NCBI GenBank assembly: GCA_033297075.1
Contig: MU858091.1
Span: 62,001 to 126,000 of the forward strand
Direction: 5' to 3'
Source: Rhypophila decipiens
Lineage: Eukaryota; Ascomycota; Sordariomycetes; Sordariales; Naviculisporaceae
DNA length: 64,000 bases
The position numbers were made by a program, and so were the translations under genes. How positions within the stretch are numbered: position 1 is the first letter of the stretch; each line of letters begins with the position of its first letter. Shown piece by piece: positions 34,831-45,570 of this stretch. The notes under the pieces are model-generated. The model was not told where the DNA came from and ran no database searches. It saw only the letters and a program-made list of their open reading frames with translations.

Positions 34831-35716
34831 TGTCGATGTTTTTGTTTAAATTGCTTCCTGCACAGTTTCTAGAGACACGGAGGAAGCCCTGTCAGGATCG
34901 TGAGGGTAATCGGTCGAGGGTCATTGGGAAGTCATTTGGTTCATGAATTTGGCGCTGGAAGGAACAGAGTTCAATCGTGCCAAGGTGAATGACGGACGGG
35001 ACAAGGGCTGCACGGACCCACCCGCTCACAAGCAATGAGTTCTGCGGCTCAAGACCCAGAAGACTTGGGATGGAAAAATATCTGAGCCAATAAATTACCC
35101 GAAGCTAACCGCTTTGGGAAAGAGGAAGGTACAATGCCTGCTCCAGCACCGACACTGGATTGATGAGAAAAACATCAACAGCAGAGGGCAAGCGCGACAT
35201 TATTCAGTGACTACTTTGTATGTGCAGATATGACACTTGATTGCAAAGAACGAGCGAGCCTAATGCAAAGAGTGGCTTTCCTTGCCCGTGTTTGTCAAAC
35301 CGTCCGACCACTCTGATTTCAGTGTTACTGTTCACTCAGCCCATCTCCTCTCGGCATTCAAAACATGTATACAGATAATACAAGCGCTTTTGCTATACTT
35401 ACAAAAGGTAACCATTGCATGGGAAATAACTAGAGTCCAAGCTTAGCACCAGCCCCGCGTCCTTTACCATCAATCATTCGAAAACTCGAAAATGTCTTGG
35501 CTGGTCTCGAGTCTCGATTCTGGAATCTGGACCCGCCCGCCCCAGAAAATGTCAGCCGCAAGCCTTGTCAGGACAAGGGCGGCTGAGAACCTGCGAACCC
35601 TTATAAAGCGCTGACCGCATCAAGCGTCGACTTTTCCAGTTCTTTTCCGCCCGCGCCAACCCATTCAAGGAAACTTTTGGTCGTTCTGCACTGTCCAGGA
35701 AACAGGAGTCGCCAGG
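34831..35716. promoter_or_regulatory. Divergent spacer TAF8 / LRR-kinase
   Basis: 886 bp between two start codons on opposite strands; it must contain both promoters. The bases just upstream of 35717 (about 35640-35710) have a C-rich leader-like composition. I recognise no specific binding site. Confidence 0.5.
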
Positions 35717-37147
35717 ATGGCAACTCAAGATATTGAGATTCTCAAGAATGGAGGCTACAAGGGCATCGGACTGACCAAGTTCAAGCTGGCGCCCCCAGCA
35801 ACACCATTGGCAACCTTTCCGCCCGAGATTCTCGAGTTAGGCGATGCCTTGGAACAATTGGATCTCTCAGGCAGCGGGTTATCGTCGTTGCCGGCAGAGC
35901 TGGGCTCAGCCCTACCCAACCTCAAGATCGCCTTCTTCTCGGCATGCAAGTTCACCGTTTTCCCCAAGGAGCTAGCATCATGCCCGAATCTCGAGATGGT
36001 GGCCTTCCGGAGCAACGACATGGAGGAGGTGCCCGAGGACTCTCTCCCGCCGCGTTTGCGGTGGCTCATCCTCACCGACAACCGCATCACAGCCCTCCCC
36101 GCCAGCATTGGTCGATGCAGTCGACTGGAAAAGTGCATGCTTGCCGGCAACCTGCTGCAAGGGCTCCCAGCAGAGATGGCACAATGCAAAAACCTAGCTC
36201 TCTTGCGACTGAGTGCCAATCGCGTCGAAGCTCTACCGCCGTGGCTTGTTAGCCTCCCCAGACTGGCTTTCTTGTCCTTTGCTGGAAATCCTTGTGCTTC
36301 ATCAAAGGCATCTGGTTCAGGCAGCACACCGTTTGGTCTAGCGGATATCAGATGGGATGACATTGAGGTGCAACATAGCTTGGGTGAAGGAGCCTCCGGG
36401 ATCATCTCACAGGCTTTGTGGAGGCAATCTCCCGCTTACGCCGAAGAAGTGGCCATCAAGCTCTTCCGGGGGGCGCTGACGAGCGACGGCACGCCGGCCG
36501 ACGAAATGGCCGCCTGTCTTGCTGCCGGGGCTCACGAAAGCTTGATCACGGTTCTAGGACGGATCCACGGCCACCCAGACGAGACGACATCAGATGAGAA
36601 AGAGAACAAGTTCCAAGGCGGGATTGTCATGCAGCTGATACCATCTTACTACAAAGTCCTGGGCCAGCCGCCGTCCCTGACCTCCTGTTCGCGAGACTGC
36701 TATCCCGAAGATGCCACACTCGGCGCTATTCCCGCTCTATCCATGTTGACGGGTATCGCGGGTGCGGCAGCCCATCTCCATGCGCAAGGGATCTCCCATG
36801 GCGACCTGTATGCGCACAATATCCTGGCGAGCAGCGACGATGCCCATGCCCTGCTCGGAGACTTTGGCGCCGCGACTATCTATGGAAAGGACTTTGACGC
36901 CGAGCTGGCCGAGGGTCTTGAAAAGCTTGAGGTGCTGGCGTTTGCTCATCTGGTGGAGGATATCCTCGGCTTGTTCACAGAAGGTGACGAAGTAAAGGGG
37001 AGTGAGAGTGACCTTCGGCGAGGATTGGAAGAGCTCTACACGAGGTGTGCTAACCCACGAGTGGAAGCTCGGCCAGCCTTTGAGGAAATTTTGGAAGAGC
37101 TGGAGGGCATGATGGGCTGGCGCGGCATGATGCGGATCCCGAACTGA
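35717..37147 (+). CDS. Intronless LRR-protein kinase, bacterial-type architecture
   Basis: 476 residues in one exon. Residues about 35-195 are leucine-rich repeats of the plain LxxLxLxxNxLxxLP type, ending in an LSFAGNP cap. A kinase domain follows at 215-470: Gly loop GEGASG (223-228), Lys248 in VAIKLF, Glu263 in the helix C position, catalytic loop HGDLYAHN (Asp363, Asn368) and DFG (382-384). The Arg of HRD is replaced by Gly, and I see no clear APE, so the C-lobe is shortened. This order (LRR first, then a compact kinase with HGDLYAHNIL and GDFGAA) is one I know from proteobacterial LRR-kinases of about 430 residues. The usual eukaryotic receptor kinase has the reverse topology with a membrane helix between. 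No signal peptide or helix is present, so it is cytosolic. Catalytic residues look complete; substrates are unknown. Confidence 0.9.
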   Translation: MATQDIEILKNGGYKGIGLTKFKLAPPATPLATFPPEILELGDALEQLDLSGSGLSSLPAELGSALPNLKIAFFSACKFTVFPKELASCPNLEMVAFRSNDMEEVPEDSLPPRLRWLILTDNRITALPASIGRCSRLEKCMLAGNLLQGLPAEMAQCKNLALLRLSANRVEALPPWLVSLPRLAFLSFAGNPCASSKASGSGSTPFGLADIRWDDIEVQHSLGEGASGIISQALWRQSPAYAEEVAIKLFRGALTSDGTPADEMAACLAAGAHESLITVLGRIHGHPDETTSDEKENKFQGGIVMQLIPSYYKVLGQPPSLTSCSRDCYPEDATLGAIPALSMLTGIAGAAAHLHAQGISHGDLYAHNILASSDDAHALLGDFGAATIYGKDFDAELAEGLEKLEVLAFAHLVEDILGLFTEGDEVKGSESDLRRGLEELYTRCANPRVEARPAFEEILEELEGMMGWRGMMRIPN

Positions 37148-40100
37148 AGGTCCAAATGCGATATGGGGTATTATAGATACATAGACCGGTAGACAGATAG
37201 ACTATAGTTGGACCATGGGTCTCTGGAACGATCAACTTAAATTCACGGCATGTTGGCCGGCAACTCATGATGAAGCACACATGGCATATAGGTAGTTGGT
37301 CGAATGAAGTGATGCAAGGAAGCCTAGACCAAGTCTGCGCTCAAGGCTATGATTCGCTTTGTTCCTCGAATTCTCACCCGTACAACTCAAGTAGCATCAT
37401 TTACAGGACCTCAGCGCAACAGACTGGCATATCCGAGTCGGCCGCTCAATGGGCCGGCTCACCGCCATATCGAAGGAACGCCCTTTCCAGTTCCCGCCGC
37501 GGCCTCGACCTTCCTATCTTACGGAGGTGGTAATATATGGACCTTCGGCCCGTATCTTGACTTGGGTCTCTGCAAGGGCCAATCGTCATCCGCTTCCGTG
37601 TATTCCGATGTAGTACAGATGGTCGAGGTGATCAACTTGCAAGGTGAGAGAGAAAGAGTTTGCGTAGGTAGATACTTGCCCTGGAGCATGGTAAACACAT
37701 TGGAGGTCGGTATCACTGACACACGAAAGCTGTCCATCACTGTCTGTGCTGCACGCCTTGATTTGAATCAAGATTGTTATCCATATTCCATGTCGTATGT
37801 CGGCGAGTTGCTGTGAGGCGTATCGGATCGTGAGAGGAAGTGATCTTGCGTCTGGTGATGTTCTTTCATTTCTTTTTCCTCTTCATGCACATCACATTGT
37901 CAAGTTTGGTTCAGTATACATGTATCTGATTGGAAGGCCGGTGAAGGTTCTGATAAAGTTTGGGGTCGGCGATGGGAAGTCTGCCTTGGCACTTGTGCGA
38001 GCAGGAAGCTTTGCCTCAACTTAACATCAACGTCAACCTTGACTTCTTGTGAGAATGCCGAGAATTTCCTGATAATACATTCGTGGGAAAATATGACAGG
38101 TCTTGCTTGTGTAAAACGGACATGTGCTTTTTTGTTGTTCGGAGGTAGCCTCTAAATTACAATACTGCGGAGTGGAAGGACACCGAAAGGGTTCAATGTT
38201 TGTCCACGGACCGGATCCGGGTCGGGCCAGCGGTGTGTAAGTCTTCCCGGTATTGGTTTTACGGTATGGAGCGGTATTTTCAATACAGCTTCGGGACTCA
38301 AAAGCGAACTTATGCGGTCCTATGGGCGAGATTTCTCGCCCAGAGCTTCCATTTCCAAAGAATTTAAAGCCTACTACGGTAATTTGGGTGTTCACCCGGA
38401 CCTACAGAAACTAAAAGCGTAGTATATCTTCCATTACTCCCACGGAGAACTTCCGCGGAGAGGGAGGTATGATTACGGCGGGAGTACGGATAGGGGGATG
38501 GGTTGGTCCAGTAGGTATCCGTACAGTACTTTCGTCCTCTAGCGGGGAGGTTGTCTTAACGGCAATGTGCAGCACCCTGGCGGTATTCCGCCCATATCAG
38601 CTTTCAGTTTTCAGTTATCACCTCGGCCGTGAATACCCTGAGATGGGGTTCGATCGACCAGCACGGCAAGCAAGAAGCCGGCGTAAGTTGGCACAGACAT
38701 GTTCGATATCACGATTATGGTGTTGTTGATCTCTTGCTCCGGTTCGGGACAAAATGTTCAAGAAGGGTAAAGGAGTCCTGGCTTGGCCGACTGAACGAGA
38801 AGAATTCTGTGGTTCTTCCAAGACATTTTTTCTGTGTGTGTATATGTGTGTGATTCAGGGCAGATAACAAGCGCCGCGGCAGACAGAGTTGGTGGGTGTG
38901 GGAGCACTGGGTATGGTGTGGTGGGCTTCACGAGTTCACAGTCTCAGATGCAATGGAACTGCAACATCGATCCAGGACAGATCTGCGCCTGCGATGGTAT
39001 AGTATCCGATCCGTTATTGTCCTCGTATCTTATCCGTAGAGCTTTGCGGAGAGCTCCGTTGCAAAGTTTGACGGCGCGTTGGGCTTCTTTGGAGACCTCG
39101 AGAGCTTCGCTTCTCCTCACTTCTATAAGTAAGCCTGTGGAAAGCTTCCAGAGCCCGGCTTGGCTGCGGCGACATTCCACGGTTGGGAAGCAGATATTCT
39201 CGGGTGAAATTCCAATACAGGCTCGTACGGATGATTGCAAGACACAGTTCCGTGGTCACTAAGAAGCTATCCGTCGGCTCACTCATGTCAGAAGTTCCTT
39301 TTAGCCCCCAACCGACCGCCTGCACCGTCGTTGAATCTTCTTGGCCTTTCAGGCATTGTTTTCATCCGGGCTTGTAGGTGCGGATATGCCCTGTAACAAT
39401 ATAAAATGCACGCTAGCGCCGCCAGACAAGGTGCTGATGTTCGATGAAGGGTGCGCCAAAACTCGAAATGGATCATGTAACTCGAGTCGTCATCCCGCCG
39501 TGGCCGCCAAATGGCCGTGCTGAAAGGCCGGGGCGGAAGAGAGGGGTCTGGCACTGATGAGTGATGTTGATGATGAAGGCTCCGTATCCGTAAAGTGTAT
39601 TAATGTTGTCGTCCACCCGAACTTGGGATCGTCGTATTGCTGTAATTAGAAACCTTAGCTCATCTTCCCTGGAAAAACTACTTTAGAGCAACAAGTCAGG
39701 TGGTTATCTTGTGGCTCGTTGCTCAACATAATACTTGATGCTGTGTATCTCCCGCCTTGATGCAGAAGGGCAAAAGACGATGTGCTTCGCTAATTTTAAG
39801 CTTCCCGTTGTTCCCGCTCCCCGCTTATTAGGGCTGTAAAATGAACGGTATTAAACGGTAAGCGGCGGTGGTAAGATGGTAAAACAGGACCCTGAACAGG
39901 ACATGAGCCAATCAGAGAAGAGTATACGGCCAACACTAAACAGATTCGTTCATCCGGATACTGGAGGCAGACATCCGTCACCCTATTTTCTCTTTTCACA
40001 AACTCATTTCTTTTGGTTATACGGTAAATTGAGTGCATGGTGGATAAGCGACCCTCTCGTCTCACTTTCGATCGGATTAGCTACCCATGAGACATGCAGA

Positions 40101-41964
40101 TAAAGAATTCGAGATGACGGGCAGTCGACCTGTCCTTTGGCATTGCTTCTCTGATGCTGAGGTGGATACCCCGTACAGGTTACAACCTAGGGTCTGAGGA
40201 AGTCACTGCAAAAGACAACAGACGGCAGCTGGAGGCATCTCAAGACGCTCGATGGTCAACGTCATGCTGGATTTTCCATTTTTGTCAGAACCTGCGTCGA
40301 TCACAGGTCCATCGTCTGTCAGAAATCGAGCATGTCGTCTGTGAGCTGTGGATCTCGTCGCTGCAATAACACGTCTTCGTAAGCCTATAACACGAGATTC
40401 GGTGGAACTGATATAGGGCTCAGGCCTGGGATCCAGGGGGTGAAAACCCACTAGCACGAGGCCAGGCCACTTGCCATTTCAGTGCTGACAGACGGTGTTT
40501 GAGAGTCGAGGAAAAGTTGCTATTCAGAAGATACCTAATTAGGGGACGAGGTTGATCCTTAATCAAGATGAACCGTTGCAGCAGTTCAAGGTCTCTTCAG
40601 AGATGCATTTCGGCTCCTTCCACAGTAAACAGCGACGGAAAGCCTTGGCTGCGATCTCACGATGTCTTTTGTGCCGTGGTTGAATCCGCAAAAGAGAGAC
40701 CCTGGTTCGACCACTGCATTTAAGAGCCAAAATGTTTTTTTACCCCACCATTCTGGCAATTCTCCCACCTTTTGTTCATCCTTGTTCCTGGACAGACAAC
40801 AAACAGCCATGATCCATCGGCCTCAGCTGCACATGCACAACATCCTGATACTTGTTGCTCCAGCAAAACAAAGAATAGCACCGAGATTCCATATTCAGTG
40901 ACAGTCATAATCCAGTCTGCCTGACGCCTCACTTGATGCGGCGGGTTGAGTTGGAGCTCGGCACGCACGGCATCCGAAAACCACGGAATCCCACCGTGTT
41001 TCTTTGCTGACGGATATATTTTGCTTCTTATACACCCATTAGTCAACTGGAACTTGGAGCTCGTCTTGTGCGGCCGAAACTGTCTGGTCTTGGTTTCTTC
41101 ATAGCCCTCACCGTCTTCCTCCCTCTTGTCCTCCCTGGCTAGCAACCCATACCCATATCAAACCTACTGTACGAGGTAGCTCGCCGGAAATTTGCTACAC
41201 CACGACTTCAAGTTATTATTACCACTGAGACCCGGTGACCGCCGATCCGTACCACGGCCGTTACAGCAGCATCTCGGACACATCATCAAGCCCCCGGCGA
41301 CTTTCACCTCGCTTCGCAAGCACTTCCACGTCGAGAGCGGAAGATATATAAGTCGATCCTCGATCCTTCGTCTCTCCACTCGCTGCCCCATCTTGCTAGG
41401 GCTCTCCGCCACAGCTCCACTCGAGATCAGGGGAAAGAGGCTCGTTGCTGGTGATACAAACGAGATATCTCACCCTAGGTTCGCTGTCGATGGTCCCTGT
41501 CGTCTTTGAGATGGGCTATGTAGTGTCAGTGTTACAGAACACATCTGCCATAGCACCCGACTCCTCTCCGAACGTTTCCTGTCACAGACACGTACCCACG
41601 CCAGCCTTGACCCAGTCTGTTTCACAGAAACAAACAAACACTCACCCACAAGTCATCGAGGCTACCTGGTCTTGTTTGTGATCCACAGCCATCTTGCTTG
41701 TCAGACTTGGGGGCGGCCTTTCTAGGGGCAAACGCCATATCTTGTACTTGGCTCGCCGCAAGGTACGGGCCGATGATGTGACGTCTCGCGGAATACATGT
41801 ACGTCCTGCCTCGTTTCGATATTTCCTTGTTTCCGAGCAGTATGTCTGTACAAGCTGGTTGGGTTACAAGCAAACACTGCAAGACGGTTACTAACTACCT
41901 AGCTGGACAGTATTTCTCAGGACACATCGACATAACCGGCACGAAAATAATCAGCCCACCCATC
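37148..41964. other. 4.8-kb spacer without a confident gene
   Basis: A plus-strand frame at 37349-37816 (155 codons) starts with an Arg/Thr-rich, acid-poor segment that resembles a mitochondrial presequence, but the remainder is unconvincing and no family fits. I leave it as a possibility only. 38000-40900 shows no coding signal on either strand; 38836-38851 is a short GT-rich stretch. From about 41150 the sequence is likely the promoter and long leader of the AlkB-fusion gene. Confidence 0.45.
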
Positions 41965-44900
41965 ATGTTCAACATTAACCTCGCCGCCATTCCCAGCATC
42001 CCGACACGGAAGGCGCTAATCATCATCGACCTCCAGAATGACTTTATTTCCCCCGACGCTGTCTTGGCCGTGGTTGAGCCCGAGGGCTTCGTCTCGCGCA
42101 CTCTCGATTTAGCCCGTTCCTTTCGGAGCTCAGGCGCGGGAGACGTGATTTGGGTCCGCAGCGAATTCCAACGCCATCGGCCCCTTACGGCTGAAGGGGA
42201 CCAGATCATCACCTCAGATCTCCCCCAGCGTCCCGCTTCGAACAGGCCGAGCGCCAGGGGACGTCAGCCTTCGTCCAAGGTGCACGATGGAGCCCTCATG
42301 GAGATGGACGACGAGTCCTTTCTGAGCGTGTCACAGGGAACCGACAAGCCCATCTGCGTCCGAAAGGGCACCAAAGGAGCCGAGTTTCCAGCCCAAGTGC
42401 AAGAGGCGATTGATAGCCGAGATATTGTCTTTACCAAGACACACTACAGTGCGTTCGCGCAACAAGAGCTCGTCCAGATGCTTCGAGGACGGCTGGTGAC
42501 GGAGATGTTTGTATGTGGGTCATTGACCAACATTGGCATCTATGCCACAGCGCTGGACGCAGGCCGGCACGGCTACGAGATGACGCTCGTAGAAGACTGC
42601 TGCGGGTTCCGGAGCGAGATGAGGCACATCAATGCTGTTCGCCAGCTCATGCAGCTGGTCGGCAGCGAGGCCATGACTGCCGAGACAATCATGGAGAAGC
42701 TTCAGCCAACAAAGCCAAAAGTAACGGCAAATCCCAAGCCTCCGCCACCGCCCGAGACGCCACCCAAAGGTCAAGAAACGGGATCGGAAAACACGAGTGA
42801 AAGGGGGTCAGGGGCAGGCCAGAAATCACCCGTACGTCCTCAGCTTGCAGCTCAATTGGAGTCGCAGGTCCCATCCTCCATGTCCTCATCCACATGCACA
42901 CCCATCTCCACTGGCCTCTCTCCATCACTGTCAAAGGTGTCGCTAAATCGTGACGACGAGTCTCCAGCTGCGACCTCACCTCCACGGCCCGCACCGGAGC
43001 AAGTCTCCGAACCTGTTAGCCAAGTCCACATGCAAGGGCAAGAGCAAGGCGAGAGCGCCGGAACCGAGGGGGCGGTTCAGACCGTGGTGAAAGACTCGGA
43101 TCGTCCGTCAACAGCGGAACCTGCATGCAATTCTCGGCCTTCGTTTTGGGTTGACAGCTCTGCGCCTTTGGAAGCCGACTCTGACCCAGAGAGCGACACG
43201 TCGTCGCCAGACTTTGACAGGCTGGTGGGTGAGTCACGATATCGGGGTTCAGCCGCAGCAGAGATGCGGTCCCGCATGTCCAGGGCGGCTGACGTGCATG
43301 TACGCCCTTCGACCTCTTACTCGCCCCGCAGCGGTCGACATGGAGTCACAGGTACAACAGCAACACAACGTCCTGCTAGCGGCGGTCAAGACAGTAGCCC
43401 TGCAGCCCCTGAACGGACGCCTACCAGGATCGCAGTTCGGACGAGACTACCTCTGAAAAATAAATTGGTTGGATCCCATCGTTCCACTGCCTCTTCATCT
43501 TCTTCTTCAAGTCGCTCATCAAAAGAAACGCAAGGTGATCAACAACCAGCTCCCAGGACAGCCACCGCCACTCCTCCAAAATCCCCCAACATGGCCGATC
43601 AAGACCGACAAGATGAAGGACCAAGCCCCATATTCACCAAGCCAATCTGCGAAGGCGACACAACCATCATCCTCAACGCCCTCTCCCCGTCCCTAGCATC
43701 GACCGCCTTTGACCGTCTCCTTGCCGAAGTCAGCTGGGCAGGAATGTCCCGCATGGGCGGTGAAGTACCCCGACGAATCGCCGTCCAGGGAGAAGTCGAC
43801 GACCAAGGCAACATGCCGGTATATCGCCATCCGGCAGATGAATCACCGCCTCTGCTTCCCTTCTCGCCCACCGTCCAGGCCATCAAGCAGGAAATCGAAA
43901 AACACCTAGGGCACCCCCTCAACCACGTCCTGATCCAGCACTACCGCTCCGGGAACGACTACATAAGCGAGCACAGCGACAAGACCCTGGATATTGTCCC
44001 GGGCAGCTTCATCGCCAATGTCAGTCTGGGTGCTGAGCGGACAATGGTGTTCAGGACCAAACGACCTCCCAAACCTGATGACACGCAGTCTACCCCTGCC
44101 CAAGGAGGTCCTCGTAAAACAGAACGCGCCCCCTTGCCACACAATTCCCTCTGCCGAATGGGCCTCTTGACCAACAAGCGCTGGCTGCACGCCATCCGTC
44201 AGGATAAACGTCTCGACAAGGAAAAGTCCCAGCCAGAATTATCCCATTCCGGCCAGAGAATCTCCCTCACCTTCCGCCAGATCGGCACGTTTTTGGATTG
44301 CACCCAGACCAAAATCTGGGGCCAGGGTGCTGTTTCCAAATCTCAGTCCTCCCCCGGGGACGTCCTCAACGGACAGGAACACCCCAAGACCGTGAAAATG
44401 CTACAGGCTTTCGGGGCAGAGAATAATAATCCCGATTTTGTGTGGGACGAGAAATACGGCACGGGATTTGACGTGCTCCACATGGGATCACCCAAGCGTT
44501 TCTCCTCGGGGGGCGACTCTATCCAGAATTTACGAGTCAGAATCGCACTCGCGGAGCTGGGCGTGGGCGGGTGTGCATCTGGGAGTGTGGAGGGTGACAC
44601 GGTCAGATTCGAGGATAATGACCCCTCGCGAGCAGTCATTGATGGGCATGAGAATGTACTGCGGTATTTGGATGCTGTTTATGGTGTTGGACGGCGCTAT
44701 GATCAGCTTAGTTTTGCCGAAGTTGCGAGGCGGTTTGTGAGGCTGCAGGGGGCTTTGGATGTCTTGCCGGTTTGGAGGGCTGCCAAAAATTCACTCGAGA
44801 ATGTCGTGGTTGAAGAAGAAGAGAGGGTACGTAAACTGGACAAGATGAAGGGGTTCAAGGCTGCGTTGGTTCAGTGGGAGGGGTTTGCGAAAGAGTCCGC

Positions 44901-45225
44901 TACGGCTGCTGCTGCTGCTGCTGCTGCCTCGGAACCGGCATTTTATATAGCAGGCGGGGACAAGCCTTCCCCCGCGGATTTCGCTCTCTGGCCTGTACTG
45001 GACGATATCGTGCGCTTCTGTGGCGAGGGAGCGTTCGATATTGCTCTTGACAAGGCTCAGGCACAGCCACAGACTAAGAATCTGTCGCCGGCTTCAAAAG
45101 CAAAGCAGCAGGCCAAGGACAGTGGGAGCTATCTAGCGAGGTATTACAAGACCTTTGGTGAGAGGAGTGCGGTGCGAAAAGTTGTTGCCGTCGAGGGGGG
45201 GCCCGGTATCGACGCCAAGACCTAA
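41965..45225 (+). CDS. Fusion: isochorismatase-like hydrolase + AlkB dioxygenase + GST-like domain
   Basis: 1086 residues, no introns. Residues 15-245 form a cysteine-hydrolase/isochorismatase-type fold: Asp22 (IIIDLQNDF) and Lys158 (TKTHYSAF) are kept, but the catalytic-Cys position in CGSLTNIGIYAT is Gly191. Residues 250-550 are a disordered Ser/Pro/Thr linker. Residues 555-780 are a 2OG-Fe(II) AlkB domain of the ALKBH2/3 kind, with iron ligands His670 and Asp672 (EHSDKT) and His742 (RWLHAI) and 2OG-binding Arg765/Arg771 (RISLTFR). Residues about 820-1086 resemble a GST C-terminal helical domain (VLRYLDAVYG, PSPADFALWPVLDDI) and carry a poly-Ala run. I chose ATG 41965 because the fold begins there; an in-frame ATG at 41797 would add 56 unrelated residues. 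The AlkB part should repair alkylated nucleic acid; the role of the other parts is unknown. Confidence 0.9.
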   Translation: MFNINLAAIPSIPTRKALIIIDLQNDFISPDAVLAVVEPEGFVSRTLDLARSFRSSGAGDVIWVRSEFQRHRPLTAEGDQIITSDLPQRPASNRPSARGRQPSSKVHDGALMEMDDESFLSVSQGTDKPICVRKGTKGAEFPAQVQEAIDSRDIVFTKTHYSAFAQQELVQMLRGRLVTEMFVCGSLTNIGIYATALDAGRHGYEMTLVEDCCGFRSEMRHINAVRQLMQLVGSEAMTAETIMEKLQPTKPKVTANPKPPPPPETPPKGQETGSENTSERGSGAGQKSPVRPQLAAQLESQVPSSMSSSTCTPISTGLSPSLSKVSLNRDDESPAATSPPRPAPEQVSEPVSQVHMQGQEQGESAGTEGAVQTVVKDSDRPSTAEPACNSRPSFWVDSSAPLEADSDPESDTSSPDFDRLVGESRYRGSAAAEMRSRMSRAADVHVRPSTSYSPRSGRHGVTGTTATQRPASGGQDSSPAAPERTPTRIAVRTRLPLKNKLVGSHRSTASSSSSSSRSSKETQGDQQPAPRTATATPPKSPNMADQDRQDEGPSPIFTKPICEGDTTIILNALSPSLASTAFDRLLAEVSWAGMSRMGGEVPRRIAVQGEVDDQGNMPVYRHPADESPPLLPFSPTVQAIKQEIEKHLGHPLNHVLIQHYRSGNDYISEHSDKTLDIVPGSFIANVSLGAERTMVFRTKRPPKPDDTQSTPAQGGPRKTERAPLPHNSLCRMGLLTNKRWLHAIRQDKRLDKEKSQPELSHSGQRISLTFRQIGTFLDCTQTKIWGQGAVSKSQSSPGDVLNGQEHPKTVKMLQAFGAENNNPDFVWDEKYGTGFDVLHMGSPKRFSSGGDSIQNLRVRIALAELGVGGCASGSVEGDTVRFEDNDPSRAVIDGHENVLRYLDAVYGVGRRYDQLSFAEVARRFVRLQGALDVLPVWRAAKNSLENVVVEEEERVRKLDKMKGFKAALVQWEGFAKESATAAAAAAAASEPAFYIAGGDKPSPADFALWPVLDDIVRFCGEGAFDIALDKAQAQPQTKNLSPASKAKQQAKDSGSYLARYYKTFGERSAVRKVVAVEGGPGIDAKT
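44905..44928 (+). repeat. GCT triplet repeat coding poly-Ala
   Basis: A (GCT)n run inside the C-terminal domain of the AlkB fusion gene encodes eight consecutive Ala; probably length-variable between strains. Confidence 0.85.
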
Positions 45226-45570
45226 CTTGGACAAATTTCTAGACATAGCGCTCAATATCATGATACATTATGAAAGCATCATAACAGCTGGGACACTTTG
45301 TGAGCACACTTGAGCTGTCTCATCATTGACATAATATTGACATGCCTGGTCTAGCAAGATGACTAACTCCATGTCCGATCTGGACAAGATGAACCCTCTA
45401 TGCTCGCTCGCTGTATGCCGGAATTTGGGGCCCTCCCATCCTGACAATGGCATAATCAACAGTACTGTAATCCAACATACTCTAGCATACAAGACCAGCT
45501 TTTCCTCGCATCTTCAAATTGTGGTATCACGCCAACTCATCAACGACCCCTAACAAGACCGACCAAGAAA
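45226..45570. other. Convergent 3' flanks
   Basis: 345 bp between the stops of the AlkB-fusion gene (plus) and the helicase gene (minus). No gene seen; it should hold both polyadenylation regions. Confidence 0.6.

Noticed and set aside
41797..41964. 56-residue N-terminal extension of the AlkB-fusion protein
   Set aside because: The added residues lack any link to the hydrolase fold, while ATG 41965 lies just before its first strand. An alternative start cannot be fully excluded.
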